Assembly (NCBI GenBank): GCA_900540475.1
Contig: UQGG01000083.1
Coordinates: 1 to 22,124 of the forward strand
Direction of reading: 5' to 3'
DNA from: an uncultured Robinsoniella sp.
GTDB taxonomy: Bacteria > Bacillota > Clostridia > Lachnospirales > Lachnospiraceae
DNA: 22,124 bases
The notes under the pieces are model-generated. The model was not told the origin of the DNA. It saw only the letters and a list, made by a program, of their open reading frames with translations, and did no database searches. The translations under genes and the position numbers were made by a program. This document shows positions 13,005-20,263 of this stretch, in pieces (position 1 is the stretch's first letter; each line of letters begins with the position of its first letter).

Positions 13005-14027
13005 TTATTTTATATCCCGATTTAAACTGCTCCAGGTTTCAAAAACCGTATAGACATTTTCAGGAGCTGCACCGGGACCAAACTCGCATTGTGCAATACA
13101 TCCCCCATTCTTCCAAAGCTTCTTATATACTTGCTGAACCGCCTTTGCTACTTCCTCTTTTGTGCCCTCGGGTAAAATATGCTGGCGGTCTATTTCTCCC
13201 CAAAACGTAATTTTTCCGCGATACTTCTCAAGTTCTTCCAATCCAATGCAGAAAATCTGGGAATTAAAAGCATCCAGACCCAATTCTATCATTCTGGGAT
13301 AAATCTCTTTTGTATTTCCATCGGAATGCATAAATGATTTTTTGCCGTACTTTTTGGCTATATCGATGTAATCTTTATACATGGGTCGAAATATCTGATC
13401 CCAAATACTGGGATTGATTAATAAGGTATTCTGGCTTCCCCAATCATCCATAAACATGATTCCGTCGATTTCTGTCTGCGCCCATTTTTCTACCAGCCTG
13501 CAGTAAAAATCATGCATTTTAGATATAAACTCCATCATTTTTTCAGGGGGATCCATGATGTCCATATACAGTTCTTCTGTGGTTCTTAAAAACTGAAGCT
13601 GTTCAAACGGACGGGGGCAGCAGCCGCTTAGCACAAACTGATCTGTATTCCTGCAAAAACTGTTTACCGCTTCCACATCAAAGTCCAGCAGTTCCTCTGG
13701 AATATGAATTCCATCGGCGTCCAGCCAATCCTCATCCTTTATTAATGCTTCTTTTACTTCACCGATAATTCCCTGGTGAATATTTATAAATCTGCAGCCC
13801 CAGTCATCAATGAATTCTCCCACTTCACAGGAATTACCCCTGGACTGGGTGGGCGTCTTTAAGAGAGTGGGTGCTGTTACTATATCATCCCGGTATTCCT
13901 TATGGATACGTTCCACCATCTCCCGATGGTTCATATCCGCCCAGGGCAGATACCATAATTGCCTGGGTATTCTCCCATCTGTATTTCGAAATTCCAGGGT
14001 TGCGTTTACTAATTCTCTTGATGTCAT
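13005..14027 (-). CDS. Uroporphyrinogen decarboxylase (UroD/MtaA)-family protein, probable cobamide-dependent methyltransferase type
   Basis: 340 residues; AAGGAGAG box 6 nt before the ATG. The fold follows the UroD/MtaA pattern: MTSRELVNATLEFRNTD at the start, MFMDDWGSQNTLLINP (191-206), FRPMYKDYID, SFMHSDGNTKEIYPRMIELG (231-250) and ITFWGEIDRQHILPEGT (273-289). Cys314 (AQCEFGPG) lies near the end. MtaA/CmuA methyltransferases bind zinc with H-x-C...C. Here the site reads His234-Ser-Asp236 with Cys314, so one ligand differs. True haem-pathway UroD is unlikely given the absence of haem genes and the divergent AraC regulator. Such proteins usually move methyl groups between a corrinoid protein and a substrate or cofactor, but no corrinoid protein is in the window. 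Substrate unknown. Confidence 0.8.
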   Translation of the reverse strand: MTSRELVNATLEFRNTDGRIPRQLWYLPWADMNHREMVERIHKEYRDDIVTAPTLLKTPTQSRGNSCEVGEFIDDWGCRFINIHQGIIGEVKEALIKDEDWLDADGIHIPEELLDFDVEAVNSFCRNTDQFVLSGCCPRPFEQLQFLRTTEELYMDIMDPPEKMMEFISKMHDFYCRLVEKWAQTEIDGIMFMDDWGSQNTLLINPSIWDQIFRPMYKDYIDIAKKYGKKSFMHSDGNTKEIYPRMIELGLDAFNSQIFCIGLEELEKYRGKITFWGEIDRQHILPEGTKEEVAKAVQQVYKKLWKNGGCIAQCEFGPGAAPENVYTVFETWSSLNRDIK

Positions 14028-14070
14028 GTGATCTCTCCTTTATTTTTAGCGTATTTTTGTACAAACCGGC

Positions 14071-14093
14071 GCTGTTTTCTCCAGCTGTTTTCT
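14071..14093. promoter_or_regulatory. 10-bp direct repeat upstream of the UroD-family gene (candidate AraC-type operator)
   Basis: GCTGTTTTCT occurs at 14071-14080 and again at 14084-14093 (13-bp period). It lies 44-66 bp before the UroD-family ATG, in the divergent region shared with the AraC-family gene. AraC proteins bind direct repeats, so this is a natural candidate site, although 13 bp is shorter than the usual ~21-bp period. Confidence 0.4.
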
Positions 14094-14124
14094 ATGTCCC
14101 GGTTTTGGTATCCATGATTGGATA

Positions 14125-14153
14125 TTGCAAAAATGTTTCCCATACATTATATT
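14125..14153 (+). promoter_or_regulatory. Promoter of the AraC-family gene
   Basis: TTGCAA (14125-14130), 17-bp spacer, TATATT (14148-14153), then a ~30-nt leader with GGAGGTG before the ATG at 14191. Good vegetative-type match. Confidence 0.55.
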
Positions 14154-14190
14154 TAAGTTATAAGTAATCCCTATATGGAGGTGCCTAAGT

Positions 14191-15096
14191 ATGGAATGTT
14201 TTGATGATGACTATATCTGGGAGAAGGATTTTAAAAAACTGAACAAACAGCATATTATGATTCCCTCTTTACATATGATCGCACGTGTTGCTCTAAACCG
14301 GGCTTCTGCCCCATTACCCCAGCATTATCATAAAAACCGGTTAGAATTTGTAATCGTAATTAACGGTCACCAGCAATATTCTGTGAACGGCCACACCTAC
14401 CATCTGTTCGGACAGGATGTTTTTACTGCCTTTCCCGGCGAACCTCATGGCAATAACAATTCTCATCAGGCTGTATGTGAATTTATCTGGTTTCAGATCG
14501 ATATGACGAAATGCAGTAATTTTCTTGGTTTATCACCGCCTCTAAGTGATATTCTGTATGAGAAGCTTAGCAATTACAAAAAAAGAACTCATAAAGTGGG
14601 CAATTCAGAGCTTTTGCTGTTAATACAGTCTTTTGACTGCTTTTGTTCAAAAGACCCTGCCTGGAAACTGCTGGGGCACAGCCTGTTCCTTTCATTTCTG
14701 ACCGAGCTCACCCTCACCGAGAACATTTCCCAGGATATTTCCAGTGATATTCAGATGGCTATAGACTACATTAAGGAAAATATCACGGAATTTATTAATT
14801 TCTCATCCATAAGCGAAGTATGTAATCTGTCTGTTTCCAGATTAAAGACAAAATTTAAGGAACAGATGGGCATTACTCCCAGAGAGTATATTAATTCTCT
14901 GAAAGTGGAGTATGCAAAAAATATGCTGATGAACGAAAACTATAGTATTACAGATGTCGCTTTTGATCTGAACTTTTCCTCCAGTAATTATTTTTCTTCG
15001 GTCTTTAAACAGTTTACAGGCTTCACGCCTTCTCAGTACCGGGATCTGATCTCTCATGGTTCTATTACTGACGCCTCCTTTCACGAACCTTCTTAG
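14191..15096 (+). CDS. AraC family transcriptional regulator with N-terminal cupin
   Basis: 301 residues; GGAGGTG box 8 nt before the ATG. The N-terminal part (~20-110) is a cupin sensing domain with LPQHYHKNRLEFVIVINGH and a later FTAFPGEPH(GN), the usual ligand pocket of sugar-type AraC proteins. The C-terminal ~100 residues hold two helix-turn-helix units: ISEVCNLSVSRLKTKFKEQMG followed by TPREYINSLKVEYAKNML, and ITDVAFDLNFSSSNYFSSVFKQ followed by FTGFTPSQYRD. It is divergent from the UroD-family gene, which it probably controls, with a shared 163-bp regulatory region. The ligand is unknown. Confidence 0.9.
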   Translation: MECFDDDYIWEKDFKKLNKQHIMIPSLHMIARVALNRASAPLPQHYHKNRLEFVIVINGHQQYSVNGHTYHLFGQDVFTAFPGEPHGNNNSHQAVCEFIWFQIDMTKCSNFLGLSPPLSDILYEKLSNYKKRTHKVGNSELLLLIQSFDCFCSKDPAWKLLGHSLFLSFLTELTLTENISQDISSDIQMAIDYIKENITEFINFSSISEVCNLSVSRLKTKFKEQMGITPREYINSLKVEYAKNMLMNENYSITDVAFDLNFSSSNYFSSVFKQFTGFTPSQYRDLISHGSITDASFHEPS

Positions 15097-15260
15097 AGCG
15101 GGTTTGAATATTGCTTTCTGTTTATTTATTTTTGTATTCATATATTATAATTTATTTTGTTTTTCTGCATTTAAAATCGTACATAGTACTAATTTATACA
15201 TTCTATACGCCACATTTGTTGTAAGTAAATATACCATCATCGATTAACTGTGCAACATAA

Positions 15261-15300
15261 AAAAGTCCGGTTTCTTTCCGCAAAAAGAAACTGGACTTTT
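15261..15300. terminator. Bidirectional terminator between the AraC gene and the glycosyl hydrolase gene
   Basis: Two 17-nt arms (15261-15277 and 15284-15300) with a 6-nt loop pair at 16 of 17 positions. The arms begin with AAAA and end with TTTT, so a U-run follows the stem in both directions. It serves the convergent AraC-family (plus) and hydrolase (minus) genes. The remainder of 15097-15365 shows no gene. Confidence 0.9.
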
Positions 15301-15365
15301 CATATTATGCATCTATCATCTGCTGCTACGTGTTTTATGCTTTTTGATTTATTCCTCTTATAATC

Positions 15366-18300
15366 CTATCTGCTGTCACCTTTTACAAAAATTTCAGGAG
15401 CCTTCAAAATCCCAGTCTCCTTGATAAAATATTCATAAGACCACTCTTCTTTTGTACTTCTCCATGCATTCGGTCCGAACCACCGTTCCACCTCATTGCA
15501 GTTATGAATGGCGCCAAAGGTATTTACCCGGTTTCCAAAACTGGTTATATTAAGCTGATGAACTCCCGCCTGTACCTCTCCCAGAGAAATGCTGTACGGT
15601 GAAAATGCGATATTTCCGACTGACGCCCCGTCCATTTCCACTTTCAGCAGCGGACTTCTGAATCTGGAAATTTGCAGGCGGGCGTCTCCTCCGGGAAGCG
15701 TCACCGGAACTTCATAAGTTACGTTACCCCCATAGAAAGGAAATCCCTGACGGGTAATATCTCCAAACGTCAGTGTCTTGGGTTTTTCCTGCAGGACGCT
15801 TCTGCTGCCTTCCACAGATACGCCAAATTCACCCAGCAGGTACATGGCTTCCACATTTCGTTTTGCATTGTATGGGATCTTCACAAGAATTTCGTTGATC
15901 CCCTCCTTAAGTCCTCCTACAGGTACGGTGCAGATATCACGATCTGTATACCATCCATCCACACTGACCGCTGCTAACTCTCCGTTGATTCTTATTTCCA
16001 CATCGCGGGCATCTTCCAGCGCAAGGTGCAGATCGGTAAGGGGAGACAGGCTTCGAACAGAAAATTTCAGGCTCAGGCTGTGATCATATGGATATTCTTT
16101 GGGGTCCGTCCAGGGCTGGGCAAATGCCTCCATCCTCTTTGGATACCCCAACTGATCCCGGAACAGATTATCGATCCTCATAATTTCTTCCCGTGGCTGC
16201 CAGGCTCCTCCGTCAAATTGATACTCTGCCAGATCCAAAATGCAGACATTTGGCTCTGATAAGGTATAATTCATCGGATCTTGGGGCGTAATACTAATTT
16301 CTTTTTTTATTGTCTCACCCAGGGCTGCCCGTTTATCCCGCATCTGTGCAGCGTCTGCTTTATCAGCTGCTTTCGGCAGCGGCTCCATATATATAAGCAG
16401 GCTGTCATGTTCGAACAATGTCATTGTAACGGTAGTCTTCTCTGCGTTATTTACTGTTTCCAGTTCCCGGGTTTCTCCTGTGAGCGTATCGTACAGGGTC
16501 AGTTTCCAATTGCCTGCCAGGCTTATGGTGTCCCGCTCCGGTCTTGGGATATCCTGGTTTTTCATGGGTTTTACATGAGACAGGAAGAGCCAGCGGTTTT
16601 CCCCGTCTTTTCGCATCTGATAAATCCGGTTATCTGTGCGGATACCTCTGGCATCTCTGATATCCAGCATACGGCAGTTCTCAAGGGTATTCAGCAGTTC
16701 GTTGGCGCAAAACGCGGCCTGAGTGCACTTCTTAGCCAGCTGTGTGGGACGGCTGTCCTTCTTTGCGTCCATGTACCTGGGAAGCCTGCCGGTAAAGATT
16801 ACCTGACCGCCCTGTTCCCTGAATTTTTCCAGGCGTTCCACTGTGGTCTTTCGCAAGGTAATACAGTTGGGCACCACTATTGCGTCATATTTCATTACTC
16901 CCACCGGAAATCTCTTATCTGTAATCTGCTCCGGTTCCATCTGTTCCGGAAGCAGGGATTCAGAAATAAAGTCAAAATCCATCAGACCGTACAGCAGCCA
17001 TTCGATCACCGAACGAAACCCATCTTCCAGCTCCCGACGGATACCGCTTGTCTTCTCTTCTGTTCCCCAGTAAATCCAATAGGACTCGATGGGATGGATA
17101 ACGCCGATTTTTACCTCCGGCGTTCCCCGGGTGACAGCGGTATTGACTCTTGCAAAGTGATCCTCGATCATTTTATATTCCCGGTACCATGGAGACTGGT
17201 ACCCGATAGCGGCGGGATAATCCCTCTTTGCTTCCCCTGCCATGCTCACCCAGTTCAGATGCGGCACGCGAATCGTGACACCCAGGGCTGCCTGCCAGTC
17301 TCCCTGTAATTTATGTCCCCGGAAATCAAAATCCCAGTTTGTCACCCCATAGAGTTCGCTTGCCATTCCTTCCCTGCCGTACTGATGGACCGCACTCTGC
17401 GCCTGCTTTGCAGTGGAAAGTTCCCGGCTGTCACAGAGCATATCGATTCCCGGAAGGTCAAATGCTTTATATGAGCGCATTGCCTCACCCAGGGCTGCCG
17501 TCTGAGACATCAGTTCCGGCTCTTCCATCATATGTCCCGTAAGGCGGATACCATGGGCGTTACACCAGTCTCCCACCTGCACCGCATAGGACTGTACAAA
17601 CCGTTCACAAATATGATCATGATAACGGTATCTGGTCTCCGATACCTGATCTTCTCCCTGTTCCCAAAATAGTTCCGGCAGCTTCTTAAGCAGGCTTTCC
17701 CCATAGGATTCCAAAAAGGTATCTTCCAGATCATCCGTATAGGGTATGATGACCTGTTCTCTGGCATCTGCGTAGCCCAGCCTTCCCTTATGGCAAAACT
17801 GGGGCTCATCCGTGAAGATGGCCGGAATCCGTTTTCCAAACTCTTCTCCCACTCCCTCTGCATACTTTTCATGGGCAGCCCTAAGAAACTGCTGTACTGC
17901 CTCCGGATTCAGGGTATCCAGATAAGCCTGGTTATTGAACCAGGGATTATCCCCTGAGACCTCCCGGTAAGCATACCATTTCTCATATCCGGGTGACGGT
18001 TCCTCATCTTCTTTTAGCGTGCAGTAATCTTCCAGCCACCCATCCAAAAGCTTTACCCCGTAACACTGTAACAGCTTTCGTTCCATACTCCGTACCGCCT
18101 GTGCACCGGAGATATAGACAGGCTGAAAATATTTCCCATCTAAATTCTCGGGACTGAACACCAGGAACCGGGTGCGGTACTGATGATCTCCTGTGACAAA
18201 TCCTCCCCCGTATCCCGATGGCCAGCGGTCTTCGTCATACAGCCAGAGCAGCATATCTCTTTTCTCTGCCTGTTCCAGGCTGTATTTCACCAGTTCCATA

Positions 18301-18518
18301 AATTCCTCACCCATATACGGGATATCAAGCCCCGTGCGGCAGTGGAGATGTGCGCCACCCATCCCCATTTCCTCAAGCTCCCCATAGGCGTGTTCTACAT
18401 GTTCCCGGGTCATTTTGCAGTTCCATGCCCAGAACGGTGCTCCCCTGTATTCTGACGGGGGATTTTCAAATAATTCCCTTGTTAATCTCTTTTCACTGCT
18501 TTTTTCGTATAGTTTCAT
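15366..18518 (-). CDS. Large glycosyl hydrolase, GH106-like (putative alpha-L-rhamnosidase type)
   Basis: 1050 residues from the ATG at 18516-18518 (GGGAGG 5 nt upstream). The TTG four codons earlier overlaps that box. No signal peptide, so a cytoplasmic enzyme. The N-terminal half is a TIM-barrel-like catalytic part with YRGAPFWAWNCKMTREHVE, LEEMGMGGAHLHCRTGL, LLWLYDEDRWPSGYGGG, PAIFTDEPQF, RLTGHMMEEPELMSQ and MASELYGVTNWDF; the acids in FTDEP, MMEEPE and SELYG are candidate catalytic residues. A Rossmann-like segment (YDAIVVPNCITLR, GGQVIFTGRLP) follows, then beta-sandwich, galactose-binding-like modules (~740-1040). The arrangement resembles the Glyco_hydro_106 type. It lies downstream of YesM/YesN genes that probably switch it on in response to a glycan. 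Glycosidase likely; GH family and substrate less sure. Confidence 0.65.
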   Translation of the reverse strand: MKLYEKSSEKRLTRELFENPPSEYRGAPFWAWNCKMTREHVEHAYGELEEMGMGGAHLHCRTGLDIPYMGEEFMELVKYSLEQAEKRDMLLWLYDEDRWPSGYGGGFVTGDHQYRTRFLVFSPENLDGKYFQPVYISGAQAVRSMERKLLQCYGVKLLDGWLEDYCTLKEDEEPSPGYEKWYAYREVSGDNPWFNNQAYLDTLNPEAVQQFLRAAHEKYAEGVGEEFGKRIPAIFTDEPQFCHKGRLGYADAREQVIIPYTDDLEDTFLESYGESLLKKLPELFWEQGEDQVSETRYRYHDHICERFVQSYAVQVGDWCNAHGIRLTGHMMEEPELMSQTAALGEAMRSYKAFDLPGIDMLCDSRELSTAKQAQSAVHQYGREGMASELYGVTNWDFDFRGHKLQGDWQAALGVTIRVPHLNWVSMAGEAKRDYPAAIGYQSPWYREYKMIEDHFARVNTAVTRGTPEVKIGVIHPIESYWIYWGTEEKTSGIRRELEDGFRSVIEWLLYGLMDFDFISESLLPEQMEPEQITDKRFPVGVMKYDAIVVPNCITLRKTTVERLEKFREQGGQVIFTGRLPRYMDAKKDSRPTQLAKKCTQAAFCANELLNTLENCRMLDIRDARGIRTDNRIYQMRKDGENRWLFLSHVKPMKNQDIPRPERDTISLAGNWKLTLYDTLTGETRELETVNNAEKTTVTMTLFEHDSLLIYMEPLPKAADKADAAQMRDKRAALGETIKKEISITPQDPMNYTLSEPNVCILDLAEYQFDGGAWQPREEIMRIDNLFRDQLGYPKRMEAFAQPWTDPKEYPYDHSLSLKFSVRSLSPLTDLHLALEDARDVEIRINGELAAVSVDGWYTDRDICTVPVGGLKEGINEILVKIPYNAKRNVEAMYLLGEFGVSVEGSRSVLQEKPKTLTFGDITRQGFPFYGGNVTYEVPVTLPGGDARLQISRFRSPLLKVEMDGASVGNIAFSPYSISLGEVQAGVHQLNITSFGNRVNTFGAIHNCNEVERWFGPNAWRSTKEEWSYEYFIKETGILKAPEIFVKGDSR

Positions 18519-18559
18519 GCTGCCTCCCAACCATTCTCCTAATCTCCCGGTATCTTCTC

Positions 18560-18680
18560 CGGTTTTTGATCCGATTTCTTATCTGATTTCTATTCTGTTT
18601 CTGATCTGATTTCTGATCTGATTTCTATCTGGTGTCTTATCTGGTGTCTGATTCGATTTCTATCCGGTTTCCAATCCGGT
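18560..18680 (-). repeat. ~12-bp imperfect tandem repeat, about 10 units, in the leader of the hydrolase gene
   Basis: On the plus strand the units read CCGATTTCTTAT, CTGATTTCTATT, CTGTTTCTGAT, CTGATTTCTGAT, CTGATTTCTAT, CTGGTGTCTTAT and so on, each 10-13 bp and mostly 12. The tract fills most of the 177-bp gap between the YesN-type stop and the hydrolase ATG. In the mRNA it is a purine-rich series around AGAAATCAG. Only a 20-codon frame (18637-18699, ATG overlapping the YesN stop) enters it, and I do not think it is a gene. Confidence 0.8.
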
Positions 18681-18695
18681 TATTTTCTGCGGCTA

Positions 18696-20183
18696 TCATG
18701 CCTGGTTTAATTCCTCCATATATTCCGTGGGACTGATTCCGGTCACTGACCGGAAAATACGGCTGAAGTAAAACTGATCCCCGTACCCCACTCTGGAAGC
18801 TATATCCTTAATATAAAGCTCTCTGTTATCCCTCATGATCTGCTGTGCTTTTTCCACCCGGAGTACGGCAAGCCTTTTACTGAAGCTTACGGTGCTGTAT
18901 TTCCTGAACAGACGGCTCAAATATGCCTGAGAGATGCCAAAGACATCGCATATCTTCTGCGGAGATAGATTTTCTGATAAATGTTCCCTCAGATATTTTT
19001 CTATTTTCTCAAAAAACTCCGGTGTATCTATCTTCCAGGTTCTGGATTCCTCCAGTATATTTCTGCACAGGATCTGCCGGATATCTTCCGCCAGCTTCTG
19101 CATATTCTCGGCATAATAAAATGCCTCATCAATAAAGTACTCACACATCGCTACCGGCTCGTCCAGCAGATCCGCCCTGCGAAAAAGGCTGAACATCTCA
19201 CGGACCTTTTCTTCCGTCCATAGCTGGGTATACTCTTCCCTGCCCCACCTGGCAAAGCAGCGGGATATTTCATCCGGAATCTCCAGCCGGTTATGCTCTT
19301 TTACCAGAAATTCCAGCCTGCTAAGGGATGAATTGTCGAATTTATGTCTCCCTTTTTCAGCAGCATCCGCGTCACTGTCCCGGATAATCTGATTCTTCCC
19401 TATGACCAGCTGATAGTCCATGGTCTGATAAAGCTGCCGTATCATTTCCGGAAGTTTCTCTGCGGGAACCGGATTGTCCTTGAGCACCAGGGTATGAAAT
19501 GCAGTGGTATTCTTATCCTTCTCCAGAATATGCATCATAAACCTGGCAAAGCTGCTGTGTACCATCAGTTTTACCGGGCATATATATAACGCCTCCATCT
19601 CATCCCTTCCATATACCATCAATTGTTCTTCTTTAATGGAAAATATTTCTACTCCCCGGAATTCTGCAAACCTTCTTGGCAGGCTGTTTCTTCTAAGCAG
19701 CGCAATATAATACTCCTCTTCACAAAAAATGCGCCGAAAGAGTGCCGGATCGGATATATTCCCTGTGTACATTTCCCTGATTAACCTGTTGCGGAGGCCG
19801 TAATAATACTCATCCAGCCTGCCCTGGATCATATACATGCTCTCCTGGAGCGTGGATGGTTTTACCGGTTTTAAAATATAATCGCATACCCCATAATGGA
19901 GTGCGGATTGGGCATAATCAAATTCCTGGTATCCGCTGATAATAACCGAGAGAATATCCGGATACTTTTCCTTCACCCTCTTTATGAGAAATATTCCATC
20001 CATGACAGGCATCTTTACATCCGTAATCAGCACATCCGGGCGGAGATACTCCAGTTGTTCCAACGCACTTTTTCCATCCTCTGCGGTCCCAATCACCTGA
20101 AAATACGGGCATTTGTTCTGAATAATTGTACAAATATGCTCCAGTGCAGCAGGCTCATCCTCCGCAATAAATACCTGATACAT
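18696..20183 (-). CDS. YesN-type response regulator with AraC DNA-binding domain
   Basis: 495 residues; ATG at 20181-20183 preceded by a moderate AAAGGAAAG box. Receiver domain 1-120: Glu8-Asp9 (IAEDEP), phospho-acceptor Asp55 (LITDVKMP), Lys105 (DYILKPVKP). A long middle region (~130-380) has no recognised domain, as is usual in YesN proteins. The C-terminal AraC domain (~395-490) contains ICDVFGISQAYLSRLFRKYS and IASRVGYGDQFYFSRIFRSVTG (two helix-turn-helix units) and ends SPTEYMEEL. It is the partner of the YesM-type kinase gene 80 bp upstream on the same strand, and the downstream hydrolase gene is the obvious target. Typically such pairs sense extracellular saccharides. Pairing and family firm; ligand unknown. 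Confidence 0.92.
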   Translation of the reverse strand: MYQVFIAEDEPAALEHICTIIQNKCPYFQVIGTAEDGKSALEQLEYLRPDVLITDVKMPVMDGIFLIKRVKEKYPDILSVIISGYQEFDYAQSALHYGVCDYILKPVKPSTLQESMYMIQGRLDEYYYGLRNRLIREMYTGNISDPALFRRIFCEEEYYIALLRRNSLPRRFAEFRGVEIFSIKEEQLMVYGRDEMEALYICPVKLMVHSSFARFMMHILEKDKNTTAFHTLVLKDNPVPAEKLPEMIRQLYQTMDYQLVIGKNQIIRDSDADAAEKGRHKFDNSSLSRLEFLVKEHNRLEIPDEISRCFARWGREEYTQLWTEEKVREMFSLFRRADLLDEPVAMCEYFIDEAFYYAENMQKLAEDIRQILCRNILEESRTWKIDTPEFFEKIEKYLREHLSENLSPQKICDVFGISQAYLSRLFRKYSTVSFSKRLAVLRVEKAQQIMRDNRELYIKDIASRVGYGDQFYFSRIFRSVTGISPTEYMEELNQA

Positions 20184-20229
20184 ATGCTTTCATCTTTCCT
20201 TTCCCAGAGCGTGAATTTCAAACAGGTTC

Positions 20230-20242
20230 CAGAACGGTTCTG
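20230..20242. repeat. Small palindrome between the kinase and regulator genes
   Basis: CAGAAC-G-GTTCTG in the 80-bp gap between the YesM-type and YesN-type genes. There is no T-run after it on the minus strand, so it is not a terminator. It may be a processing hairpin or a binding site. Confidence 0.35.
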
Positions 20243-20263
20243 AAAGCAATTTTAAAACACGCC

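Noticed and set aside
13005..14027. Haem-pathway uroporphyrinogen decarboxylase HemE
   Set aside because: It lacks the HemE N-terminal substrate motif, has no haem gene neighbours, and carries MtaA-like DDWGSQ and HSDGN stretches instead.
16281..17309. 342-codon open frame on the plus strand inside the hydrolase gene
   Set aside because: It is antisense to the clearly coding hydrolase, has no ribosome binding site, and its translation is Cys/His/Phe-rich without domain structure. It is a shadow frame.
18560..18680. CRISPR array
   Set aside because: Units are ~12 bp, degenerate and directly abutting, with no spacers and no cas genes. It is a simple tandem repeat.
18637..18699. 20-codon micro-ORF whose ATG overlaps the YesN-type stop (ATGA)
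   Set aside because: The overlap suggests translational coupling, but the frame ends in the repeat tract and the peptide has no recognisable feature. Not enough to call a gene.
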